A stretch of DNA of 64,000 nucleotides from Picocystis sp. L7. Its lineage: Eukaryota; Chlorophyta; Picocystophyceae; Picocystales; Picocystaceae. The stretch is taken from contig QXJR01000015.1 in NCBI GenBank assembly GCA_020975725.1, positions 434,001-498,000 of the forward strand, read 5' to 3'. The notes below the pieces were generated by a model, which worked only from the letters and a program-made list of their open reading frames with translations, was not told where the DNA came from and searched no databases. Position numbers and translations under genes: made by a program. Shown piece by piece: positions 43,562 through 52,736 of the stretch (position 1 is its first letter; every line of letters begins with the position of its first letter).

Positions 43562-43831
43562 AGATGTGGGTAAAAATCGATGTCTTTGACCGAAAGGTCT
43601 CGATCAGGACGCGATGCGACGGTCCGGGGCGGTCTTGGAGAATATTCTCGGAGATATCGAGGTGGGAGAAGGTCCCATCGATAGCATCGATGGAGGTATC
43701 GGTTCAGAAGGGTTGACCGTTCGATATCTTCCGAGGCGATTGCGAATCGATGGGGCGGTGCTGTGGACGAACAGAGAAACCGAAGGACAGTAGATGAAGG
43801 CGTGTTTCTGTTCTCATCCAGTGCGTGCAGA

Positions 43832-44617
43832 TCAGTTGTTCTTCTTCACCTGAGGAGAAGTACGAGTAGCTCCTGATGGCCTTGGTTGTGGGTCCAGCTT
43901 CTGAGCTTTGAAGATGAAGATGGTTGTCTCGAGCACCAACGCCACAGTCATGCCCAATACCCCTCCCAAAGCGTGCTGTTTGGCAATCTCGTCAGCCTCC
44001 TCGATTCTCGTCTATGCATGGAAATGCACGGATGCATCGCGCTCGAGTTAGAAACGCACCAAAGCCGCATCATTGGTCAAGTGGCGAGCAGCCACGTACC
44101 CCACCACAAACAGAGTTGCCATCAGCGTGATCACACTCATTCCAAAACCAATCTGCTCCTTGTAGCTCACCAGGCCCGCATTACCTTCAAATTCATGCGG
44201 ATCATACCTTCTGCGACGACGGCTGGCTCCTAACTCGTGGCCAGGAACCCTGACCATCTTATTGTACTGCCGTTGTTCTCGCTGGAACCTCAGCTTCGCC
44301 AGCCTTGCCTCGACTTCCGGATCACGAGAGCTCGAGCCGATTGCTTCCGGCAAAGTCTGGTCGCTTTCGTCGCATCGTTGGTGTGTCTGCATGCCTGTCT
44401 CCCTTGGACGCTCCACTGCCTGCCGCCTCGGTCGCGAACCTGTTGTCTCCGACGGATGAGGATCCAATCCACCGCGCCACATCGTCCCCCATCGCGCCTC
44501 TCCCGCTTCCTCCGCCTTCCCTGTCCTGTCGTCCGATTCGTCGCGGGAATCCGTCCTCTTGCTGCCACTCGCGCCTTGCTTTTGACCAGAAGTGCCTGGA
44601 GGCGAGCTGCTCGCCAT
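43832..44617 (-). CDS. VMA12: V-ATPase assembly factor VMA12/TMEM199 (two exons)
   Basis: ER membrane factor for assembly of the V-ATPase Vo sector. Exons (minus strand) are 44617-44060 and 44011-43832, with a 48-nt intron (TTG|GTGCGT ... CATAG|ACG), the shortest in the window; 245 residues. The first half is charged and disordered. The family core is ARLAKLRFQREQRQYNKMVR, then SYKEQIGFGMSVITLMATLFVVGYVAA (first membrane helix). After the splice comes EADEIAKQHALGGVLGMTV plus ALVLETTIFIF (second helix), matching the usual H-x-LG...VE-x-x-L-F-I pattern. Without the second exon the second helix would be missing, which supports the splice. It lies upstream of the SABRE-type gene on the same strand, 365 bp away. 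Confidence 0.85.
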
Positions 44618-44659
44618 CGGCTTTCCTCAGAAGTCAATGCAACAAGGGAACCATAGTGC

Positions 44660-44700
44660 AACGGTGGGATGGATCGAACGATGAGTGCCATCCCACCGTT
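44660..44700. promoter_or_regulatory. Perfect 13-bp inverted repeat upstream of VMA12
   Basis: AACGGTGGGATGG at 44660-44672 and its exact reverse complement at 44688-44700, with a 15-nt loop, 43-83 bp before the VMA12 ATG. A cis-element or a structured 5' leader is possible. Confidence 0.5.
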
Positions 44701-45753
44701 CCATCGCAAGAATGTTGGATGACGGATGGATGGAAGAGGTGCGAGCTTGCGAGTCCATTGGACCCTGAAGCTGCCGCGAGTGGACACGATTGTGTTTTGT
44801 TCGATGTCCGGGAAGCACGGGGACAGTTGCAAAATCGTGACTCAAATGCACGCAAGAACGCCCATGCACGGTGCGCGAGAACCGTGCCATGAAATGCGAA
44901 AAAAGCGAATCCTTCGTGGATTGCAAGACGTTGCTCCAATACAGGCATCTTATGTTGGGCGTGGGGCTTGAATAAAATAAGGCGATCAAGGTGCTCGCGA
45001 GGTGTTGGACGGAATGTAGGCAAAGGTGGGACAACTTCATGTTCGTCATTGCAATCGTTTCGTGTCTAGGGGAGTAGATCGACTTTTTTTTCGACTACGG
45101 GAGAGTTATGAAGCCACGCCTTTCCAATGCAAGAGTTTTAGGGGAGTCCAATTGAGATGGGCATACTCAATTCTTTGCGCCTTCCTCGAGCAAGAAAGCC
45201 TTGCACAAAACTCAACATTGGTTATGCCAAGGTACGCAGGCGGATGGCACCGCATGATTCACGACCACGGCCCTGGTCATGCATTTTGCATGCAAGAGTG
45301 CAAGTTCCCTCCCGCCGACTTTGCTTTCCACCATTCCGATGGTGCCACCTTCAATTACTCAACACTCGGATGTGTCTGTTCGCCATCCTGATCCTTCGTG
45401 TTACCACCATCTCTCCTGAAAATAATGTGGGGAGGAAGCGAGTGTTTAATGCTCTAGATGCTGTCGAGTGACGCTTCCTTGCCATCTTTTCCGACGTTTC
45501 CCATTTTTATGGCGAGAGTTCATCTCACCGATCGTAGATCTTTCCTCATCCAGATGACCAACACTGAATCCGATTCGGTCCCTTAGACCCGGCTTCCCTG
45601 CGGATCGATTGGGTGGGGCACCGGGTTCCCAAGGGAAACGGACTCCCTATCCTTTGGGATCCAAGGCGAAACCAACCGAAGGGGGAGGAAGATCAGGTTC
45701 GAGGCGAGGCGGAGGCGAACGTACGCACACTCTTCGCCAGAACTATCACCGCC
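44701..45753. other. Divergent intergenic region between VMA12 and a plastid-protein candidate
   Basis: About 1.05 kb with short frames only. Near 45,600-45,670 short inverted stretches resemble the other upstream regions: GGTTCCCAAGGG and CCTTTGGGATCCAAGG. No gene or RNA was recognised. Confidence 0.4.
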
Positions 45754-46607
45754 ATGGCCGCACTATGCGCCTCTAAGCCCATGTACAGAGGTAAAGGGAT
45801 GCCCAGAGTATCCAGGAGACGCGTCGGATGCCAGGCGAACAAGGACGGCGCGGATCTGAACCTGGAAACCGTCTCCAAGGCCTGGAAGGAGAGGCCGGAC
45901 TGGCTTCGTCCACCTCCCATCGTCACCGCAGCCACCTTGCCGGTAATCGCGCTCTCTCTCTTGAGTAAAACTATTACCGGACATGGACTGCCAGGAACGC
46001 TTCTTGGCACGGTTGAAGGACTCAGCTACCTTGCTCTGCCGTTGGGCTTCGAGGCGCTGGCGCCACGACTGAAGACCTTCTTCACCAACAAGGACCTCAG
46101 CTATGAATCGCTGCTCCAGTGCCTCACCGAAGAACGAGAGGACAAGAGACCTGGGGACACAATGAGTGCACGCGAGCGCATCGCCCTCTTGCGACCAGAC
46201 CCCAAGTAAGCACATTCGTCGTGTTGTGGATAAATCGATGATAAGTTGGATGCGCTCCATATCCACCGACAATGACTGACCCATGCTTCTTCTTGTGCAG
46301 CTCCGAGTTCGGAAGACAACTGTACGATCTTGCCAAGGCAGAAGAGTTGAAAGAGAAGGAGTCCGAAGATGCAAGGAGAGCACGAGAAGAGCTGAACAAG
46401 AAAATTGCAGCTGAAGCATTGGGGGTTGGTCAGAAACAATCTCAAAAGGAATACGAGGATGCAGAAAAGGAGGGCAGCGCGGAAAAGCTGCTCGGTAAAT
46501 CTGTTGTAGAAACGGTGTCAGAATGTCTCACCTCTGAAAACTACGACGCAGACATCAAGGAGAAGGGAGATTCCGGCGAAACATTGAACAAACTTACGTC
46601 TTTGTAA
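45754..46607 (+). CDS. Predicted plastid membrane protein, unknown function (two exons)
   Basis: Exons 45754-46205 and 46301-46607 with a 95-nt intron (AA|GTAAGC ... GTGCAG|C); the joined frame gives 252 residues. The first about 40 residues (MAALCASKPMYRGKGM, basic, few acidic residues) look like a transit peptide. A hydrophobic pair of segments follows (IVTAATLPVIALSLLSKTI, LLGTVEGLSYLALPLGFEAL). The second exon is a highly charged helix (AEELKEKESEDARRAREEL) and an acidic tail. I do not recognise the family. It is convergent with the neighbouring minus-strand gene at a 109-bp gap. Confidence 0.65.
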
Positions 46608-46716
46608 TTGACCTGTTCACCTGATGTTTTATTGCTGGATTCATGGACCATAAATGATTCGTGCATTGGATGAGGGAAAAGTTCACAATGTTTGTCACGA
46701 GCTAGAAATATCTTGT

Positions 46717-47484
46717 TCAGCCCTCGGGTGCTGCCTCCAGACTCGCGTGCTCCTCTTTGTGCAAACCTCGGTGATCCGCCCCCGATGTGCAGAGGTATAA
46801 ATTCAGATGCCTATCCTTAGTGCTGGACACTATCCCTCCCCGCTCTGCACTCACTGGCACGACAAACACCTCGTTTTTCGTCTGCTCCTCATCCACAAAA
46901 AATTCCCCTGTAGGCTCTGCTTCGCTGCTTTTCACTCGCCACCTGGCTGGAGCACCCCAAGCCACGGCTGTGCACCCGTGTGGGCACTCCTTTCCGATGT
47001 TGAACGATGCTCCTGGACTCACGATACCTATTTTGTAAAGATCACACCTCCCTCTAGAGCTCCCGGAGGCGCGAAGTGCGTGCCTGATGCTCGTCATCCA
47101 TGCGACTTCTTCGTCTGGATGCCCCTGAGCCTCGCTTCGGGTGTCTACAATACGGAACCCAACGCCTCCTATCCGCCTGGCTTTCACGAATACCTCGTTT
47201 TCCTTCTGGGATTCCACCCATGCGTTGAAGTGCGAATCTTCCAGCCGTTCGGATTCGTGTGCGGCGATTTCTCCTCGTCTGGCGGCGTTCATCACGAGGT
47301 AGCCGGTGGCGAAGAAGATCAGGCCGAGGATGCTGGCCACGGCCAACGTGACCCCGCGGACGGGGGCGTTCCGGGTGTCACTCGGTCCGACGCTACGAGG
47401 CAGCACCATCCTCATCGCCGAGGAGAACTTGGCGTCGTATGGCGGCGTTTCCGACGCACGTCTTTCTCTTCCGGTGACGTCCAT
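46717..47484 (-). CDS. Single-pass membrane protein, unknown function
   Basis: A 255-residue protein from the ATG at 47484. A basic N-terminal region of about 45 residues precedes one clear membrane helix (GVTLAVASILGLIFFATGYLVM). The distal part is beta-rich, with paired cysteines (GRCDLYKIG... KECPHGCTAVAW) and strands such as NEVFVKARRIGGVGFRIVDT and NEVFVVPVSAERGGIVSS, suggesting a small lumenal or extracellular sandwich domain. The tail is Glu/His-rich. No family was recognised. The frame opens upstream with GTG only, so the ATG is used. Confidence 0.6.
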   Translation of the reverse strand: MDVTGRERRASETPPYDAKFSSAMRMVLPRSVGPSDTRNAPVRGVTLAVASILGLIFFATGYLVMNAARRGEIAAHESERLEDSHFNAWVESQKENEVFVKARRIGGVGFRIVDTRSEAQGHPDEEVAWMTSIRHALRASGSSRGRCDLYKIGIVSPGASFNIGKECPHGCTAVAWGAPARWRVKSSEAEPTGEFFVDEEQTKNEVFVVPVSAERGGIVSSTKDRHLNLYLCTSGADHRGLHKEEHASLEAAPEG

Positions 47485-47707
47485 CACACCTGGCCGCACC
47501 GTGGATGTGACCCGACCGAACCCGGTCTCGGTTCGGGTCTGAAAGGAGTTTTCGGCCTCGATCGACCGATCAAGCGTTCCCTTTCGGCCGAAGTCACGTA
47601 TCGGAGTGGATGGAAAACCTCGGATCCCAAGGATGAGTCAGAGAAGCCCGCGGGGGTTGGGGCTTGCTGAGGTGCAGACATGAAAAGGGGGGACCTAGTG
47701 ATGGACC

Positions 47708-48168
47708 ATGCATGAAGAGGAAGCCTCGGAGAACTTGCGGATGGATGTGGCAGGTGGCAGAAGGGACCATGCTGGATGGAAGATCCCAGGCAGGAAGAAG
47801 GGGCAGGTACGGGGGAAGCATGCGAAGAACACTCGGACCGGAGGTTCAGGAATCAAAGCCAAAACCCTCGTTTGCGTGGTCTGGAACAGCGTCGATAGGT
47901 CAGGTCGTGTAGATCGCTGATCGTGCACGAGGGCAAAGCCACGTATCTTCCCGCTGGTGGAGGGACAAGGCGATTCACATCCCTCTCAGTTAACCCAAAC
48001 CCTATCTCCCAATCAAAAATTGTAGCTTCTATCAAGGACTCACACGTCCACTCTCGCTCACTGGAGGCACCTGGTTCAAAGCCACTTTTGACCTTCCTTG
48101 ACCTGGGAGCACTTTCTGTAGGAGTTGAAAACGAAGACGAGGAAGGGTTGAAACGCAATTGCTCGTGA
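47708..48168 (+). CDS. Possible small two-exon gene, unknown function
   Basis: A speculative model: exon 47708-47806 (33 codons, MHEEEASENLRMDVAGG...) ends at CAG|GTACGG, and exon 47899-48168 begins after GATAG. The join is in phase, and the 92-nt intron matches the usual size here; the product is 122 residues ending in an acidic, Lys/Arg tail. The second exon reads protein-like (FTSLSVNPNPISQSKIVASI, KPLLTFLDLGALSVGVENED). No family was recognised. An overlapping minus-strand frame (47853-48230) is the alternative. Confidence 0.28.
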
Positions 48169-48343
48169 GAAACATTCAGCAGGAGCACGAGGACGGGAGG
48201 CAACACAAGAGTGTACATCAAGAGTGGCATACTGTTACATTACTTTATCTCATTTGCCACAAGGATACGACCGTCATCCCAACTTCCGTCGTCGGACGGT
48301 TGCACTTTTATAGGCTCTGCAACCTCGGCACGATGGCAGTCGC

Positions 48344-48787
48344 TCAGTTGGCCAGCGCGGAGGTCTGGTAGATCAGGCTGGCCGCCACAATGAGGCCAAC
48401 GGCCAGGAGACCGGCCCATGCGGCCAGTGCAAACTTGCCGGGCTTGTAAGACGAGCCGCTCTCGCTCCAGGTGTCGGGGGTGTAGATGGGGGAGTATCCG
48501 TCCACGTTGGCACCGTACTTGTCTGCATACCTGTACACGCCGTAGCCCTTGCCCTTGCGTCCTTGGGAGTCCACCCAGTTCTTGTCCTTCATCTTACGGG
48601 AGGTTCCCATCAGGTTGTTGCGCACCACGTCGTCTTTGACGCTGGTGAGTCCCTTGGGCGAGACCTTCTTCCCGCCGGACGCCACCACCACGGAGGCACC
48701 AGGACGGGTGGCGCGTGCGCCGCGGCTGCGCACGCTCACGCGCGTTCCCATGAACTCGGGTGCGTGTACCTTCATGGCAGACACCAT
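48344..48787 (-). CDS. PSBR: Photosystem II 10-kDa protein PsbR
   Basis: Nuclear-encoded PSII subunit of the green lineage that stabilises the oxygen-evolving complex at the lumenal side. The protein is 147 residues from the ATG at 48787. The N-terminus is a transit peptide rich in Arg/Ser/Val; the mature part has the conserved KGKGYGVYRYADKYGANVDG and YSPIYTPDTWSESG blocks. One C-terminal membrane helix (ALAAWAGLLAVGLIVAASLIY) ends in TSALAN, close to the land-plant NTSALAQ. It is intronless. It is a useful lineage marker showing a photosynthetic green host. It is divergent from the plastid PDH E2 gene. Confidence 0.95.
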   Translation of the reverse strand: MVSAMKVHAPEFMGTRVSVRSRGARATRPGASVVVASGGKKVSPKGLTSVKDDVVRNNLMGTSRKMKDKNWVDSQGRKGKGYGVYRYADKYGANVDGYSPIYTPDTWSESGSSYKPGKFALAAWAGLLAVGLIVAASLIYQTSALAN

Positions 48788-49511
48788 GGCGACCTTCGAA
48801 AGCGGACGAATCGACCTCACGGACGGCGTGGAGCGTGCGGATGCCGAGCGGATGCGGCGTGAGCACGAGACACTGACGTCGATGGCCCTCCTCCCATTGG
48901 CCAGGCCCCCTGGAGGAATCCACGGGCATTTCGACCCCCTTCGTCCGACGATCGAGGGAGAGGAAGGACCCCCTTCCGCGGGGAGGGGGGTGGTCCCGCC
49001 CTTTGGGGGGGGATCTGGGGTTATCCCCTCGATCCAACAGATACGCGTGGCTGAAATCCTTCGCTCGTGGACCTTGAAGTTGCCATGGATGGGTAGATGT
49101 TCAGACGGACTTGCCCGCCCTCGCGCCTAGCGCACATATCCTGTCGAGGACCGTTTGCCAACGTTGATGTCCTCTGCGGGGCGTGTCGTCTTGCCGCTCC
49201 TTCGTCGATACGATCGATGAATGCCCCCCTTCTTGGCCATCCGCTCGGTGCGTCACCCCCCCAAGGGGGGCATTGAGTATCGAGCATATGCCTCGTCGTC
49301 TCACCACCCTGCATCCTCCTTCTCGAAAGGGAGGTCTCTTTCCTTTCGGTAAGGATCGATCGCCCTTACTGCCGCCCTTCTGAAAGGGAGGATCCAACCG
49401 ATCCAACGGCACGAGTCGTTGGTTGCAGATCGAAACCGACGACGATCGCGTCGACGCCAGCGCCGCCGCGTTTCGCGCGCGTTTGGGAGCTCCAAGAGAC
49501 CCTCGGTGGCG
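48788..49511. other. Divergent upstream region of PsbR and PDH E2
   Basis: About 720 bp, G/C-run-rich (CCGCGGGGAGGGGGG near 48,977) with a perfect inverted repeat listed separately and CTTTCGG/CCGAAAG-like and GAAAGGGAGG stretches near 49,325-49,390. No gene was recognised. Confidence 0.4.
49220..49274. promoter_or_regulatory. Perfect 12-bp inverted repeat AATGCCCCCCTT
   Basis: AATGCCCCCCTT (49220-49231) and AAGGGGGGCATT (49263-49274) with a 31-nt loop, about 240-290 bp before the E2 ATG. AAGGGGGGCA also occurs twice upstream of UTP14. Confidence 0.5.
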
Positions 49512-50987
49512 ATGGCGATGCGTGGATCGACGTGCATGACCGGAAGGAAGGTCTCCGGATCGTCCAGAAGGGCACGTGGGACCGTCGGACGACGCAGCAC
49601 GCGAGTGGAAGCCAAGGTGAGAGAGATCTTCATGCCGGCACTCAGCTCGACCATGACGGAAGGGAAGATCGTCAACTGGCTCAAGTCTGAAGGCGATGCC
49701 GTGACGAAAGGCGAGACCGTGGTCGTGGTCGAGTCGGACAAAGCCGACATGGATGTGGAATCCTTCGTGGAGGGTTTCATCGGTCACATTGCCGTGGGAG
49801 ACGGAGACACAGCAGCTGTGGGTGCACCCATCGCGTTCGTGGCCGAAACCGAATCCGAGATCGAGGAGTGCAAGAAAATGGGCGGATCAGCACCTGCAGC
49901 TGCTGCACCATCTCCACCGCCGACCGAAGCTGCCGCGCCTCCCCCGCCAGCAGCGCCGGTGGCAGCAGAACCCAAGGCGGAAGCGGTTGCACCTCCACCT
50001 CCGTCTGCACCAGCTGCGACTGCTCCCGCTCCCGCTCCGGCTGCGCCACAGCCCCGCACAGACGGACGCATCATTGCCACGCCCTATGCCAAGAAGCTCG
50101 CCAAGGAGCTGCGGGTGGACCTGTCACGGGTAGTAGGAACAGGGGTCAACGGAAGGATCGATGGGGCTGATGTGGAGGCTTTCGCGGCTGGAAATGGTGC
50201 AGTGGCCACACCGGCCGCTCCGTCCACGCCTGCACCTGCAGCGCCCGCCGCATCCGCAGGAGAAGCGCCAGCGCCAGCACCCCCGGCTGCGACACCAGCA
50301 ACCGCTGTAGGGGGTACGGTCCAAAAATTCACTTCACTTCAGGCAGCGGTTGCGCGGAATATGGAAGCATCTCTTGCAGTCCCTGAATTCCGTGTCTGCA
50401 CGTCGATTACCACGGACAAGCTCGATGCCCTCTACAAGAAACTGAAGCCCAAGGGCGTCACTATGACTGGGCTGCTATGCAAGGCAGTTGGCGTGGCTTT
50501 GGCAGACCACCCAATAATGTTTGCAGCCTGCACGCCTGACGGCACAGGCATCCAATACAACGAGCATGTGAATGTTGCCGTAGCTGTGGCAATGCCGGAT
50601 GGCGGTTTGATCACACCTGTGCTACAGGATGCGGACCAGACTGATATCTACCAACTCTCCCGCAATTGGGCAGACCTTGTGAAACGGGCACGGTCGAAGA
50701 ACTTAAAGCCTGACGAGTACTCGTCTGGCAACTTTACTGTGTCTAACCTTGGAATGTTTGATGTGGACAACTTCGACGCCATCCTTCCAGTAGGAACAGC
50801 AGCTATCCTAGCTGTTGGCTCAAGCAAGCCAATGGTTGTGGCCACAGATGATGGTAAGATTGGTGTGGAGAAGAGGATGCAAGTAAACATCACATGCGAC
50901 CATCGCATCGTGTATGGTGCAGATGCTGCCCAATTCTTGCAAACACTCAAATCCGTCATTGAAGATCCTGATCAATTGACCATGTGA
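49512..50987 (+). CDS. Dihydrolipoamide acetyltransferase, plastid pyruvate dehydrogenase E2
   Basis: Makes acetyl-CoA for plastid fatty-acid synthesis, transferring acetyl groups from lipoamide to CoA. The protein is 491 residues from the ATG at 49512. A basic transit-like N-terminus is followed by one lipoyl domain (EIFMPALSSTMTEGKIVNW; lipoyl-Lys in ESDKADMDVES). A long Ala/Pro linker, an E1/E3-binding domain (ATPYAKKLAKELRVDLSRVV... GRIDGADVEAF), a second Ala/Pro linker and the catalytic core complete it. The active-site block TCDHRIVYGADAAQFL is intact. A single lipoyl domain and the Ala/Pro linkers fit the plastid rather than the mitochondrial form. Intronless and convergent with the serine hydrolase gene. 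Confidence 0.94.
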   Translation: MAMRGSTCMTGRKVSGSSRRARGTVGRRSTRVEAKVREIFMPALSSTMTEGKIVNWLKSEGDAVTKGETVVVVESDKADMDVESFVEGFIGHIAVGDGDTAAVGAPIAFVAETESEIEECKKMGGSAPAAAAPSPPPTEAAAPPPPAAPVAAEPKAEAVAPPPPSAPAATAPAPAPAAPQPRTDGRIIATPYAKKLAKELRVDLSRVVGTGVNGRIDGADVEAFAAGNGAVATPAAPSTPAPAAPAASAGEAPAPAPPAATPATAVGGTVQKFTSLQAAVARNMEASLAVPEFRVCTSITTDKLDALYKKLKPKGVTMTGLLCKAVGVALADHPIMFAACTPDGTGIQYNEHVNVAVAVAMPDGGLITPVLQDADQTDIYQLSRNWADLVKRARSKNLKPDEYSSGNFTVSNLGMFDVDNFDAILPVGTAAILAVGSSKPMVVATDDGKIGVEKRMQVNITCDHRIVYGADAAQFLQTLKSVIEDPDQLTM

Positions 50988-51157
50988 GCGTGCCCGTCTA
51001 TGCTAGCAAGACAAGGCGACAGCTCTTTATTTCAGACCTCCTGCTTGCAATACATCCCAGCCCCATTTTTCCATCCAGGAGGAAGGCTTTCATGCACAAC
51101 CATGGATTCTTTCTGCTGTCTGTCTAAACACCTTGACTTTTTTGCAAGAATGAAGTG

Positions 51158-52405
51158 TCAAGAGACGGACATTATCAGCTCCTCCGCAACGGTCGCGAGG
51201 AATTTCTCGGCATCCGCGTACTCGTAGATTTCATCATTGAAGATACCGTTCTTGTTTGTGTAGGCACCAACCGTGAGCAGAAAGCTTCGGCCGGCAAGGT
51301 TATCCTCGACGAATGCGCTGTCTATTGTGAACCCATACGCCTGCCCTATCTTATTGCTTATTCTAACACCTTCCGTTCCAACTGCCTTCTCAACGCCTGG
51401 CGCAAAGAGTTTGTTCCAGTCTCGGTCAAGCTCGTATGCTGGATTCGAAGACTCTGTGGTAAAGAGCTGCATCACAGCTTGCAAGTGGCGTATATCCTCT
51501 TCTCCAAGACCAAAGGGTAGCATGCCGAACAATCCGGGTCTACAAATCATGAGTGTTAGTTTGTGCATATCTTCAAGGCTAAACCTATTTTTTCGGGAAA
51601 AGTCCATTGGGCGAGCGACACGCTTCCCTCCTTCGTCGAAGTATGCACGGCCTAGGCGGATCTTCTGGGCACCTTTTTCCGCAGGAGGTTGCCACCTCCT
51701 GGATGGTATGGAGAAGGGTGAACCGTCATGGGGCCAAAACTCCACGGCTGGGGCAAAGTGTTGCTCTCCTTCGCCCCACATGGCGCTGATGGGATGATGA
51801 AGCATCAGAGAGAACAACCCATGACTCCACATTGTCTCATGTAGGTATTGATATCCTGCCACTGCACAAAGTGCGTTGTGAGCTGGATTATCCGAGGCTA
51901 GGAACACTTTCCTGATGAGGTGAGCAACTGTGACTCTGCCGCTGGGGACGTTTGTCGGATCTTCGCACAGAACTGTGCCTCCCGTCGCCTGAGACGGGTG
52001 GATTATTACGGGTGTCCAAGGCGTCACGCGTACTTTGGTTTTGTTACGAAGCCGTCTCAGTTGGCTCAGTGCTGCCACTGCAGCACACAGCTTCACGGTG
52101 CTGGCCGGGTAGATGTATTCCTGGCCCACACGGTACCGGCTGCTCCGCATCTGTGTCCCATCGACTTCCCAGTCCCGCACTTCTGTCCACAAGATTTGCA
52201 CTTTGTGCTTCTCGGGATTCGTGGCGAACTTGCCGAACTTCTGTTGGTGTCGGTGCAGCAGGTCTTGGATGAACACCTCGTCGGCACCTTCCAGGGGATC
52301 GATTCGCGGTATTCGGATGCCCTTTTCCTCGAAACATCCTCTCCTTCCTTCTGCATCCTCCTCGTTGCACTTGGAAACGCACGGAATGCATCCAAAGCAG
52401 CGCAT
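51158..52405 (-). CDS. Class A beta-lactamase-like serine hydrolase
   Basis: A 415-residue protein from the ATG at 52405. All three motifs of the penicillin-recognising serine hydrolase fold are visible. SxxK is in YPASTVKLCAAVAAL (nucleophile Ser and Lys). SDN is in LASDNPAHNALCAV. KxG is in SNKIGQAYGFTIDSAFV. Between SDN and KxG I do not find the E-x-x-L-N omega-loop glutamate of true class A beta-lactamases; instead there is YLHETMWSHGLFSLMLHH, resembling bacterial 'serine hydrolase' relatives. The N-terminus is Cys-rich (MRCFGCIPCVSKC), so lipidation or targeting is possible. The family is mainly bacterial, so bacterial ancestry is likely. The substrate is unknown. It shares a 331-bp divergent upstream region with the PHT4 transporter. 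Confidence 0.85.
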   Translation of the reverse strand: MRCFGCIPCVSKCNEEDAEGRRGCFEEKGIRIPRIDPLEGADEVFIQDLLHRHQQKFGKFATNPEKHKVQILWTEVRDWEVDGTQMRSSRYRVGQEYIYPASTVKLCAAVAALSQLRRLRNKTKVRVTPWTPVIIHPSQATGGTVLCEDPTNVPSGRVTVAHLIRKVFLASDNPAHNALCAVAGYQYLHETMWSHGLFSLMLHHPISAMWGEGEQHFAPAVEFWPHDGSPFSIPSRRWQPPAEKGAQKIRLGRAYFDEGGKRVARPMDFSRKNRFSLEDMHKLTLMICRPGLFGMLPFGLGEEDIRHLQAVMQLFTTESSNPAYELDRDWNKLFAPGVEKAVGTEGVRISNKIGQAYGFTIDSAFVEDNLAGRSFLLTVGAYTNKNGIFNDEIYEYADAEKFLATVAEELIMSVS

Positions 52406-52573
52406 GGCCGAAAGCAAAGCTCGACAGGTCGGGTGCGGGTCCACCGACCCGACCTTCGGTTCACGTTCGGGTTCAGACCCGAATCGAACGTCCGATCCAT
52501 TGGAACCGAGACCCCCAATCGAACCGAAGAATCCCCGGATAGTTGGAAGAGGCCACCCGACCGCCCCCACCAC

Positions 52574-52650
52574 CGTGGACCGCGGTCTTTCCGAACGGTC
52601 CTCTGGGTTTCTCTCTCGACCATGGACCGTAAATATCGCGGTCTTCGGGG
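52574..52650. promoter_or_regulatory. TGGACCG / CGGTCTTTCC cluster in the divergent promoter
   Basis: TGGACCG occurs at 52575-52581 and 52623-52629 (the latter within CCATGGACCG), each followed by a CGCGGTCTT copy; CGGTCTTTCC is at 52582-52591. CCATGGACCG and CGGTCTTTCC both recur in the AnmK/AK-HSDH promoter at 59.3-59.6 kb. Confidence 0.45.
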
Positions 52651-52736
52651 GTCCACGTGTCGTCCGGGGAGGGAGAGACGTGTGGCTGGGGACGTGTCCA
52701 CGAAGTTAAAACGAGACGAAAAAGGCGTCGGCGAAG

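Noticed and set aside
43399-43832. VMA12 and the SABRE-type gene as part of the same polycistronic unit as MPO1.
   Set aside because: They are 365 bp apart, and a strong motif pair lies just before the SABRE-type start, so a separate promoter is more likely.
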